A stretch of 64,000 nucleotides of DNA, taken from contig CAKVND010000003.1 of the NCBI GenBank assembly GCA_934777245.1, forward strand, positions 1 through 64,000, read 5' to 3'. Of this stretch, positions 39,445-47,616 are shown piece after piece (the stretch's first letter is position 1; the number at the start of each line of letters is the position of its first letter). The stretch comes from an uncultured Candidatus Melainabacteria bacterium. GTDB taxonomy: Bacteria; Cyanobacteriota; Vampirovibrionia; Gastranaerophilales; Gastranaerophilaceae. Position numbers and translations under genes: made by a program. The notes below the pieces were generated by a model, which was not told where the DNA came from, did not search any database, and saw only the letters and a program-made list of their open reading frames with translations.

Positions 39445-40359
39445 CTAAAAGCCTTGGCTTGCATTAACAATTGTATTATAAAGAGCACGTTTTCTTAATG
39501 AAATAGGCAATGTTCTAAGCTCAATACCTTTGTCAATAAGCCTCATAGTATTATTAGAAACAACATCCTCTATTCTACTGGTTGTATTTGCAGGTTTTCT
39601 CAATAAGTTTGATATAATCAAATCTAAATCATTTTCAGATGTATAAGGTCGTTTTAGCATTATATTATCCACATAACTCTTATCATTTACAGAACAAACG
39701 TGACCATTTACCATAACATTAGAACATATATAACCACAGTCCGCAAAATGATTTTCTACCTTGATGATATTATTCATTCTATCAGTTATTGTATAAGATA
39801 TCAACTCATTTTTTTCACTAATTTTATCAACCTTAATTTTTTGCGAAGAATCTTCATATTCAACAACTCTATCAAGAATATCATATTCATATCTTTGTTT
39901 AGTTACCATACCATTATCGACCGAAATATTACGTTCAATGATTCTTCCAAAAGTGTCGTATTTATATCCTACTAATATATTTTTAGTCGGAGTCTTTTTA
40001 CTAATCCTATTTATTTTTTTAACTTTATTATATTCATATTCAAAACAACATAATAAACTACCATCTTTTTTCATAATACTTTTCGAAATAAGCAAATCAT
40101 CTTTGTACTCAGATGAAGAATATAAAAAATTCTGTCGATATTGATTGATTTTATAAACACTTGAACCGGAATAAAATTCAGTTCTTACTAAATCATTATC
40201 ATCTGTATAATAATTTATTGAAACTAAACGTCCAAAAGAATCGCGATTAGCTTCTATTTTGGGCAAAATTCCAACATCAACAACTGTATCATTTTCATCA
40301 AGATTATAATAACTATTTAAATCTTGCGGGATAGTAAAACAAAGGTTTAATCTATTCAT
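39445..40359 (-). CDS. small YD-repeat (RHS-like) protein
   Basis: A 304-residue protein with several YD-type repeats: DSFGRLVSINYYTDDND, YKYDTFGRIIERN and YEYDILDRVVEYED, the beta-strand units of RHS/YD-repeat proteins. Full RHS proteins exceed 1000 residues and form a shell around a toxin. This one is far too short for that, and no signal peptide or toxin domain is visible. The C-terminal ~70 residues are helical and end IVNASQGF. The start is placed at ATG 40359 with TTGGAG upstream; an in-frame ATG at 40401 would add 14 residues. Function unknown. Confidence 0.75.
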   Translation of the reverse strand: MNRLNLCFTIPQDLNSYYNLDENDTVVDVGILPKIEANRDSFGRLVSINYYTDDNDLVRTEFYSGSSVYKINQYRQNFLYSSSEYKDDLLISKSIMKKDGSLLCCFEYEYNKVKKINRISKKTPTKNILVGYKYDTFGRIIERNISVDNGMVTKQRYEYDILDRVVEYEDSSQKIKVDKISEKNELISYTITDRMNNIIKVENHFADCGYICSNVMVNGHVCSVNDKSYVDNIMLKRPYTSENDLDLIISNLLRKPANTTSRIEDVVSNNTMRLIDKGIELRTLPISLRKRALYNTIVNASQGF

Positions 40360-40458
40360 TAAAACTCCAATTAATGTGATATTAAATTTTACTCTCCTCA
40401 TATATATAAAGTATATAAATATTTAATAATTGCCTTATTTGATGAAATTGTTACAAAA

Positions 40459-41154
40459 CTAAATATTTAATTTATATCCGCCACCATAAATTGTTTCAAT
40501 ATATTTTTTCCCGTCTGCAATTTTATCGATTTTACTTCTTAAATGACGAATATGAACTCTTATCGTTTCAACGTTATCGTCAGGTTCATATCCCCAAATT
40601 TCTTTTAATAAACGCGCTCCCGATACCATATTTCCATGATTTTGGAACAACAAATTAAATATATCAAATTCTATTGGTGTAAGTTTTTGTACCTTTTCAT
40701 TAATTTGAACGCTGTAAGTTTCAGGCAGTAATGTAACTTCTTTATAAGTTAAAAGTTCTCTTACTGCTAATGATTTTGGAATTTGTTTTGTACGTTTTAA
40801 TAAAGCACGTACACGTACAATTAATTCATCTATTTCAAACGGTTTTGTTAAATAATCATCAACCCCTATATTAAATCCGTTAACTTTATCATTAAGTTCA
40901 GATAATGCCGTAAGCATAATAATTGGAGTTTCTGCAATCTCGGGACATTGTCGAATTCGTTGAGCAACCGTAAAACCATCAACTTCCGGCATCATAACAT
41001 CCAGAATAATCAAAGAAGGTTCTTCTTGTTTTGCAAGAGCAAAACCTTCTACACCATTGAATGCTTGCACAACTTCATAGCCTTGAAGCTCTAAATTTAT
41101 TTTTATAAGTTCGTTTATTGCATTATCATCATCTACTACAAGAATTTTTGTCAT
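40459..41154 (-). CDS. OmpR/PhoB-family response regulator
   Basis: A 231-residue regulator. The receiver domain (about 1-120) has acidic residues D8-D10, phospho-acceptor D52 in LIILDVMMPEVDG and YLTKPFEIDELIVRV. The winged-helix output domain (about 130-231) has LTPIEFDIFNLL and VETIRVHIRHLRSKI with the GGGYKL end typical of PhoB/RpaB. The overall likeness to cyanobacterial RpaA/RpaB-type regulators is noticeable but orthology needs a tree. No histidine kinase is adjacent. It lies 36 bases downstream of rmuC on the same strand. Confidence 0.93.
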   Translation of the reverse strand: MTKILVVDDDNAINELIKINLELQGYEVVQAFNGVEGFALAKQEEPSLIILDVMMPEVDGFTVAQRIRQCPEIAETPIIMLTALSELNDKVNGFNIGVDDYLTKPFEIDELIVRVRALLKRTKQIPKSLAVRELLTYKEVTLLPETYSVQINEKVQKLTPIEFDIFNLLFQNHGNMVSGARLLKEIWGYEPDDNVETIRVHIRHLRSKIDKIADGKKYIETIYGGGYKLNI

Positions 41155-41180
41155 TTAATGTTTCCTTTTTATTAACAGTA

Positions 41181-41280
41181 GATTGCTTCGTCACTCACGC
41201 TCCTCGCAATGACTCGAAATGACACTTTCAAGAATGCCGTCATTGCAAGAGAACCTTTGGTTTTCGTGGCAATCCATTAT
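41181..41280. repeat. repeat family C copy, overlapping the 3' end of rmuC
   Basis: It begins attgcttcgtcactcacgct, continues with cctcgcaatgac and gtcattgcaagag, and ends cgtggcaatcc. The inverted segments match the widespread type of palindromic repeat built on TCATTGCGAGGAGC and GAAGCAATCC. Another full copy is at 57781-57882. Ninety bases of it (41191-41280) are translated as the last 29 codons of rmuC. Confidence 0.75.
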
Positions 41281-42444
41281 ACTCTGCGATTCTTCTCCAC
41301 TTTCCAACAATTGTGAAGGAATTTCCTTATTAGTACTTATACCATAATCTTTTAAAGCTTCAACCTGTGAAAATAAACTTGGTTTATTTTTATTTCCGCG
41401 TCTAAATCTGTTAATCGTCGTATTTAGTCTTTTATTCACGTCGTCAAAACGTTTTTGGACATCAACTAAATCATCGCAAAATTGTACGAATGTTTCAAAA
41501 AGATTAGTTCCTGCTTGGACGATATGATTAACACATTCACATTGTTTTTGTTGCGCGAAAAGCTGATTAACCAATCTTATTGTTGCAAGCAAACTCGCTG
41601 TTCCTACTATGATAACGTTAGATTTATACGCAAAATTAATCAAATCAAAATCTTGATAAAGAAGTTGCAAAGAAGGTTCTACCGGCATGTACATAAGAAC
41701 AAAGTCCGGTTGCCAAAGATTTTCGGCAGCTTGGTAATTTTTATTTGATAAATCCGTAATTCTTTTTCTGACTTCAGACTTAAAATCCTTGATTTTATCT
41801 TTATCATCCGCGCAAGCAAGGTAACTTGTAAGCGTAACTTTAGAATCCACAATAACATGCCTGTCATCAGGTAAATTAATCACCACATCGGGCCTTATAA
41901 CATGCTCTTCTGAATCAGACAAACATTCTGACGTTGTTACGAATTGCTTTGAATAATGTATCCCTTCTTTCATACCGCAAGATTGCAAAATCGTATCTAA
42001 AAGATTTTCACCAAAAGCACCTTTAACGTTTTGATTTTTAGTAAGTGCCTCTGTTAAATTTTTCGCCTCTTGTGCAATAGTTGCACTGTTTTTCTCCAAA
42101 TTCAAAATCTGTTCTACAATCTTAGTTGTGTTTTCGACGCCTGCGAGATTAAACTTTTCAACCTTAGCTTTAAATTCACCCAGTTCATTCTTTAGAGGCA
42201 TGATTTTTTCTTCCAAAGCTTCTCGATTTTGTTTTCTTAAATCTTCTTGTTCGCGCATAATCGCTTCATTAGCTATCTGCACAAAATCACGTTTTATAAG
42301 TTCTTGTAAACTTTCATAATTTTTTGATTCTGCGCGCAAACGAATAAGCTCTTCTTTTTCAGAGCTTTGTTTTTTTATAAAAAATAAAGATGTTACTGAT
42401 GCTGCAACAGTTGCACCAATAATGAATGAAACGATATTTTGCAT
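41191..42444 (-). CDS. rmuC: DNA recombination protein RmuC family, with repeat-derived tail
   Basis: RmuC-family proteins are nuclease-fold, membrane-anchored coiled-coil proteins linked to limiting DNA inversions and recombination. This one has an N-terminal helix (IVSFIIGATVAASVTSLFF), a coiled coil at about 25-130, then the RmuC domain with GAFGENLLDTILQSCGM, RPDVVINLPD and HVIVDSKVTL. The last 29 residues (from IMDCHENQRF to the end, rich in Cys, His and Ser) are encoded by an inserted palindromic repeat and are not part of the family, so the ancestral stop was probably lost by insertion. Confidence 0.9.
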   Translation of the reverse strand: MQNIVSFIIGATVAASVTSLFFIKKQSSEKEELIRLRAESKNYESLQELIKRDFVQIANEAIMREQEDLRKQNREALEEKIMPLKNELGEFKAKVEKFNLAGVENTTKIVEQILNLEKNSATIAQEAKNLTEALTKNQNVKGAFGENLLDTILQSCGMKEGIHYSKQFVTTSECLSDSEEHVIRPDVVINLPDDRHVIVDSKVTLTSYLACADDKDKIKDFKSEVRKRITDLSNKNYQAAENLWQPDFVLMYMPVEPSLQLLYQDFDLINFAYKSNVIIVGTASLLATIRLVNQLFAQQKQCECVNHIVQAGTNLFETFVQFCDDLVDVQKRFDDVNKRLNTTINRFRRGNKNKPSLFSQVEALKDYGISTNKEIPSQLLESGEESQSIMDCHENQRFSCNDGILESVISSHCEERE

Positions 42445-42464
42445 TATATACCTTTTTAATTACC

Positions 42465-42600
42465 CCTACCCCTTGAGTTAGGGTCGAAATCTACGATTTC
42501 GGGGTGGAGTAGTTTTTGGGTAAAATAAAACCCCGCCCCTGCATTTCTAGCTTTCGCAAAAGCTTAAGCAGAACTGCTTCCCCGCCCTCAAGGGGTGGGG
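42465..42600. repeat. two adjacent family B palindromic repeats
   Basis: The first part has taccccttgagttagggtcg, then the inverted pair gaaatc-tac-gatttc and ggggtgga. The second part has ccccgcccctgc ... gccctcaaggggtgggg with an inner agctttcgcaaaagct. They fill most of the spacer between the Bax-inhibitor-like gene and rmuC and share CTCAAGGGG and CGAAATC-GATTTCG with the 49790-49850 copy. Confidence 0.65.
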
Positions 42601-42609
42601 AAAGTAATA

Positions 42610-43335
42610 TTATCTTCTGTCTTGCAATTTAGCCAATAATCTCAAGATTTCCATGTATAACCAAACCAACGTTACCATTAACCCAAACGCGCCAAACCAT
42701 TCGTAATCTTTTGGCAAGAAGTTTTGAGCACCTTTTTCAATAAAATCAAAATCGACAATCAAATTAAGAGCTGCAATTACACAAATAACCGCGCTTACTG
42801 CTATGCCCATTGTTGAAGAAGAATTTAATAATGGCACTTGCATATGAAAAAAACTTCCGATAAAGTTTATTAAATATATACCAGCAATAGAAAGTGTTGC
42901 TATAAAAATTACACTTCTAAATTTATCAGTACAACTGATAATATTTGCTCTATATAAGATTAGCATTGAAAATAATGCTGCAAAAGTTCCAGCTACAGCT
43001 TGAGAAACTATCCCCGGATAAGAAGCTTCAAATGTTGCAGAAATTCCACCTAAACAAAGACCTTCTGCTACAGCATAAACCGGCACCAAATACTTATTTC
43101 TTGTAAAAGAAACGATTAAAGCAACTATAAATGCTACAATACCGCCTCCTGCTGTTAACATCATTGCTAAATCGGTATATCCTGCTGTCATTCTGCTCCA
43201 AGTAAATGCAGCACCGGCAACTACCAATAAACCAAGAAACGCCGTAATTTGAATTGTTCCGTTAACGGTCATTGGTGCGCCGTCTAAAACTCTTTCTTGT
43301 TCCGTAAATTTTTCATTTAATATAGGGTTAGCCAT
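42610..43335 (-). CDS. Bax inhibitor-1/YccA-like membrane protein
   Basis: A 241-residue protein with seven hydrophobic helices after a short cytosolic start (ANPILNEKFTEQERVLDGAP). Seven helices, the acidic DFDFIEKGAQNFLPKDYEW loop and the order of segments fit the Bax1-I-like branch of the BI-1/YccA superfamily, whose members are thought to leak Ca2+ or protect membrane proteins. ATG 43335 is chosen because GGAGG lies 6 bases upstream; an in-frame extension upstream to 43440 lacks such a site. Confidence 0.85.
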   Translation of the reverse strand: MANPILNEKFTEQERVLDGAPMTVNGTIQITAFLGLLVVAGAAFTWSRMTAGYTDLAMMLTAGGGIVAFIVALIVSFTRNKYLVPVYAVAEGLCLGGISATFEASYPGIVSQAVAGTFAALFSMLILYRANIISCTDKFRSVIFIATLSIAGIYLINFIGSFFHMQVPLLNSSSTMGIAVSAVICVIAALNLIVDFDFIEKGAQNFLPKDYEWFGAFGLMVTLVWLYMEILRLLAKLQDRR

Positions 43336-43528
43336 ATATCCTCCTTCTCTAATATCCTTGATGTAATTATAACATATTTTTAACCCTGTAATTAATAAAC
43401 TTAATTTTTTATTAATAACTATTAAGGGTAATTGTAACAATTTATAAAATATTTGTTACAATATAGCAAATATTTATATTCAGAATACTTTATTCACATG
43501 TAGAATAGTAGTCTTTGGCAGGTTTTGT

Positions 43529-45427
43529 TTGAAAATATATAATTCAACAATTCAAAATATTACTGGAAATGATAAGCAAGAGAAGCAACAAGTTGCGTTC
43601 AAATCGGGCTTAACCACAATTCTTAACAGTTCCGGAACAATTATGCAAAGTGTAGAAAATGGAGGCTTCTTAGCATCATTTTTAATTCAGGATGGAATTG
43701 GCATGACCGTTCCACGTACTTGCGCAGGTTTTTTAAGGGATAAAGAAAAAACAGGTCATTACAATACACAAGAAGGCTTGGAAGTTCTTGGCAGAGAAGG
43801 TTTAACCGGTCCTTGTATGATGGCTGTTGCGCCACTATCATTACTTTTAGCTGCAAAATTTGGACGTTCTACTAGTGTTAATACACAATTAATCAAACGT
43901 TTTGGTAATAGTTTAAAAGAAATTTTGTCAAAACCTGAATTTGATAAAACTTTATTGAAAGACGCTAATAAGTTTAAATCAGAATTTTATAAAGCTAATA
44001 TTGAAAAAATGTTAACAGAGTCTCTAGGCAAAGAAAATACAACAAAAGAGTCTGTTGACTACATAATGAAACAGATTGCGAATATGGAAAACATTCCGGC
44101 AGGCACAAAATTAAAGAAATTCCGCGGAAAAGCAACATATCGCAATGAGTGTATGCAAAATATCATCGAGCATATTAACAATATCAAATATTCAAAGAGC
44201 GATGATTTGAATATGCTTCAAAAAGTTAAATTTGGAAATGAAAAATTAGATAGCATAAAAAACTTCAAAACTAAAGATGCGATTGATGCTATGATAAAAT
44301 ACACAGACGATGCAATTGTAGCCAACAAACATTTAGACAAATTAGATGCATTAGAAGCTGAAAGTATTAAAAATAAGTCATTAGCCAAAAGAATGATTAC
44401 TAACGTAGCAATGATATTCACCACTTTAGGCGTATTATCAGTCTTACCTAAAATTTATGCCAGAGGCGAAACTGCTCCCGGGGCTAGAAAAACGACAAAT
44501 GTAGAAGACAATAATTCTGATAACAATTCAGAAAATAATGTTTCATTTAAAGGTAAAGGAAACCCCGGTTGGTTAGAACGCCTGGGAAAATTAATCGGTA
44601 AAAATAATAGCGATTTTGCTTCTCACGAACTTGAATATAACGGACATAACTTTACAAATACTTTAATGGCAGGACTTTCCGTTTTTGGTTTGCTAACACC
44701 TAGATGTATACATGCTTATAAAAGAGCACAAAAAGATGAAAATGGTAATAAAGATTTAACAGAATTATATGAAATTCTATTAAGAGATGTATCTTCAAGC
44801 CTAGCTGTAGTATTTGCGGTTCCAATGTTGACAAGAGCATTTGTAACAAGCTATGAAAAGAAACTTGGATTTGTCTTAATGCATAAAGACCGAAACAAAA
44901 ATGGTTTCCAAACCGCATTAGATTTAATGAATCCGTATACAAGAACACATGTTCTTAGTAATGCCGAAATTACGGCTTTGTATGACAATGTAAATACTAA
45001 AGATAAAATGTTGAACTTCTGTAAATACATTGATAAAAATGGTGGAGATTTAGCTAAGGTTATTTCAAAATCAGAAAATGTAGAAGCTATGTTTAATCCA
45101 TCTACGCTTGATTTAAAATCATTAGAAAAATTAGAAAGAAAAGATAAGAACAAGAAAATTATTTCCTTTGTTGAGAAATTCAATAAATCCGATGAAATAA
45201 TCGCAAAAGTTATGAAGAGTGCAGGCAAAGGTCGCAGTAATAAGATTGCAGCATTTGCTCGCGGCTTAAATTCTATGCCCGGATTGTTAACAACATTCTT
45301 AGTTTCACCATACTTGTTAGGCTGGTTTATCCCTAGATTGACTTATAAAAATACAAATAGAATTCACGAAAAACAAGATAGAGAACACGCTATAAAAAAT
45401 CAACAAAACCTATCAACAAATGCATAA
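43529..45427 (+). CDS. multi-helix membrane protein with FKS/FKG motifs
   Basis: 632 residues, probably starting at TTG (43529-43531) with cagg upstream. Near the N-terminus is QQVAFKSG, and in the middle ENNVSFKGKGNPG, two copies of the signature noted in other proteins here. Hydrophobic segments: MMAVAPLSLLLAA, VAMIFTTLGVLSVLP, TLMAGLSVFGLL, SLAVVFAVPMLTRAF and GLLTTFLVSPYLLGWFIP. Intervening regions are long, polar and helical. The layout resembles the 34085-36610 and 47617-49089 proteins (membrane helices flanking charged helical regions), but homology needs a profile search. Function unknown. Confidence 0.75.
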   Translation: MKIYNSTIQNITGNDKQEKQQVAFKSGLTTILNSSGTIMQSVENGGFLASFLIQDGIGMTVPRTCAGFLRDKEKTGHYNTQEGLEVLGREGLTGPCMMAVAPLSLLLAAKFGRSTSVNTQLIKRFGNSLKEILSKPEFDKTLLKDANKFKSEFYKANIEKMLTESLGKENTTKESVDYIMKQIANMENIPAGTKLKKFRGKATYRNECMQNIIEHINNIKYSKSDDLNMLQKVKFGNEKLDSIKNFKTKDAIDAMIKYTDDAIVANKHLDKLDALEAESIKNKSLAKRMITNVAMIFTTLGVLSVLPKIYARGETAPGARKTTNVEDNNSDNNSENNVSFKGKGNPGWLERLGKLIGKNNSDFASHELEYNGHNFTNTLMAGLSVFGLLTPRCIHAYKRAQKDENGNKDLTELYEILLRDVSSSLAVVFAVPMLTRAFVTSYEKKLGFVLMHKDRNKNGFQTALDLMNPYTRTHVLSNAEITALYDNVNTKDKMLNFCKYIDKNGGDLAKVISKSENVEAMFNPSTLDLKSLEKLERKDKNKKIISFVEKFNKSDEIIAKVMKSAGKGRSNKIAAFARGLNSMPGLLTTFLVSPYLLGWFIPRLTYKNTNRIHEKQDREHAIKNQQNLSTNA

Positions 45428-45441
45428 GTTTTTGAAATGTC

Positions 45442-45471
45442 GAACGGGCTTTGCAAATGCAAAGCCCGTTC
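45442..45471. terminator. hairpin between convergent genes
   Basis: The perfect 13-bp stem gaacgggctttgc (45442-45454) / gcaaagcccgttc (45459-45471) has an AAAT loop. There is no long T-run on either side, but its position 14 bases after the 632-aa gene and before the convergent 50-aa gene suggests a terminator. Confidence 0.6.
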
Positions 45472-45510
45472 AATAAAACTTAATTCATACTCCCAAAATC
45501 TGTACTTAAT

Positions 45511-45663
45511 CTAAGCAAGACCCAAAGCCTTTCTGTACCAAGAAAATGACTCTAATTCTGTACCATTGAACGTAGTTTTTAATTGTTGTTTCTTCAAATA
45601 GTTTTCGAATTCGTCATTAAATGCAGATTTAACCGTTTTGATTTCCTTAGAGATTAGTTTCAT
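45511..45663 (-). CDS. small hypothetical protein (50 aa)
   Basis: Starts MKLISKEIKTVKSAFNDEFE and ends SFSWYRKALGLA, a charged amphipathic helix with an aromatic end. AGGAGAAG lies at a good distance from ATG 45663, which is why I reject the longer frame starting 10 codons earlier. No family is recognised. Confidence 0.65.
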   Translation of the reverse strand: MKLISKEIKTVKSAFNDEFENYLKKQQLKTTFNGTELESFSWYRKALGLA

Positions 45664-45972
45664 AATTTCTTCTCCTATATTTAAGTAACACACAATATAT
45701 AATAACCAGTTAATTTCTACATATTTTATGCGACTATTTTAGCACAAATTTAGAGACTTAGCAATTGATATGTAAAGAATTGTAATAGAAAATGGGAAAA
45801 ATCATCCTTTAGAATAAGGAGTATATAATCATATAGAATAATTATATATAATCAATTAGCATGCTCTTTTTTTTAAATCCCATCCATGTAGATGATTTAA
45901 TTAAACATTTGCTAAAGATAAATTTTTCTCAGCCGAATAAAAATATATAGAAAAATTTTGTTTGGAGAAAAT
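45664..45972. other. 309-base divergent spacer
   Basis: No gene is supported. It is very AT-rich, with several TATA-like stretches around 45820-45850 (aggagtatataatcatataga) and an 8-T run near 45870. It must hold the promoters of the divergent 50-aa and TPR genes, but I cannot assign one reliably. Confidence 0.4.
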
Positions 45973-47613
45973 ATGACAAATACCCCGGTTATAACACTAG
46001 CAACTGATGCTGGAATTCTTTTAAAAGAAGCACGCGAAGCACACGAAAGATTTTTAATAAAACAACAAGATTCTGACTTAGAAAGAGCTATTGAATGCTA
46101 TATCGATGCAATCAAAGCAAACCCTTCTGCCTCCGAATCATATTATAGATTAGCCAGTTTACTTTTAATAAAAGGTCAAATTTCAGTAGAAGGAGCTTTG
46201 GAACAGTGTAAAACCGCCATTAGCTTAGAACCAAACAATGTAAACGCGCATATTTATTCAGGATATTTTCAATGTCTTAATGGAAATTTTGAAGAAGCTG
46301 AAAAAGAATTTCACCTTGCTGTAGAAAATTCCGGTATGAATTCTGCACGCCCTAGATTATTTTTGTCGAAAGTTTTATTTTCTCGTTTAAAAAACAACAA
46401 ATCATCCGTTAAAGATGTAATGAAATTTTTATATTATTTTCTATCAGGAAGCATGATGATTATGTGGGATTGTCCATCATTAAAAATGTTTTGCAAATTT
46501 TTAGCAAACGATTTTTCTGTGTTCTCTTATAAAGCTTTGGGTGAAACGTTTGAAAAAATGAAACTTTTCCCATCTGCTTTAGAAGCTTATTCTAAAGGTT
46601 TAGAAAAAACTTCACAGGGAAATCTTTTTTATCAAAAAATGGGCGATTTATCGCTAGAATGTAACGATATTGAAGCAAGTTTAGAATGCTATAAAAAGGC
46701 TTACGAACTTAATCCTAATGATAGAGAAGTCTTGATTAAACTTGCAACAATTAATCAAACTTATTACCCTGAAAATACTGATATCACAATCGATTATTAC
46801 AACTCACTACTTGAATTTGGCATAGATTTAGACAAAATTTACTACGAATTAGGACATTTATATTTGAATAAGTCTGATAAAATTCATGCAGTAACAGCGT
46901 TTAAGTTAGCGCAAGAATTAAACCCTGAAAATCCATACTATAACAATTCTTTGGCTTATGCTTATATTAAAGCCGAACTTTATGATGACGCAATTGAGTA
47001 TTACCAATTGGCAATTAAACTAAATCCTGATGCGGAATGGACTTCAATCGTGTGTCATGCGCTCGGTGCTATTTATGCTGAAATTAAAAATAATTTTGAA
47101 GCAGCAGAAGCTACATTCAATGCCGGTATTGTACTTGATCCTAATAATGTTGATATTCAACTTTCATTGGGTGATTTGTATATGGCACAAAATGATTTGG
47201 ATAGAGCAATCAAAACTTATTGCGACGCAATTGCGGTTGAACCGGAAAATTATTTGACTTATGCAAAAACAGGTTTAGCTTTGTGGGAAAAAGATTATTT
47301 AGAAGAATCCATTGTTGCATTCCACAAATCAATTGAATTAAATCCAAATTTTGAAATTGCACAAAATAATTTGGGCGTTGTATACTTGGATGGAATCGGT
47401 GACCCTAAAGAATCTGTAGAATATTTTAAGAACGCCATTGACATCAACCCAAATTATACTTTGGCTTATTTTAATTTAGGTAGAGCATACCAAGCGCTTG
47501 GAGAAAAAGCACTTGCTGCCGAATATTTTCAAATGACATTAGATTTAAACAAAATTACTCAAGAAATGTCAGATAAAGAAATCAGACAAAGATTGTACGA
47601 TTTGTTTGAATAA
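45973..47613 (+). CDS. tetratricopeptide-repeat protein
   Basis: A 546-residue TPR solenoid with about a dozen 34-residue repeats, clearest after residue 200, for example GNLFYQKMGDLSLECNDIEA, YYNNSLAYAYIKAELYDDAI and YTLAYFNLGRAYQALGEKAL. No signal peptide or membrane helix is visible, so it is a cytoplasmic protein-interaction scaffold. The start is ATG 45973 with TTGGAG 5 bases upstream; a TTG five codons earlier is less likely. Partners are unknown. It is convergent with the membrane-protein gene, with 3 bases between the stops. Confidence 0.88.
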   Translation: MTNTPVITLATDAGILLKEAREAHERFLIKQQDSDLERAIECYIDAIKANPSASESYYRLASLLLIKGQISVEGALEQCKTAISLEPNNVNAHIYSGYFQCLNGNFEEAEKEFHLAVENSGMNSARPRLFLSKVLFSRLKNNKSSVKDVMKFLYYFLSGSMMIMWDCPSLKMFCKFLANDFSVFSYKALGETFEKMKLFPSALEAYSKGLEKTSQGNLFYQKMGDLSLECNDIEASLECYKKAYELNPNDREVLIKLATINQTYYPENTDITIDYYNSLLEFGIDLDKIYYELGHLYLNKSDKIHAVTAFKLAQELNPENPYYNNSLAYAYIKAELYDDAIEYYQLAIKLNPDAEWTSIVCHALGAIYAEIKNNFEAAEATFNAGIVLDPNNVDIQLSLGDLYMAQNDLDRAIKTYCDAIAVEPENYLTYAKTGLALWEKDYLEESIVAFHKSIELNPNFEIAQNNLGVVYLDGIGDPKESVEYFKNAIDINPNYTLAYFNLGRAYQALGEKALAAEYFQMTLDLNKITQEMSDKEIRQRLYDLFE

Positions 47614-47616
47614 TAT

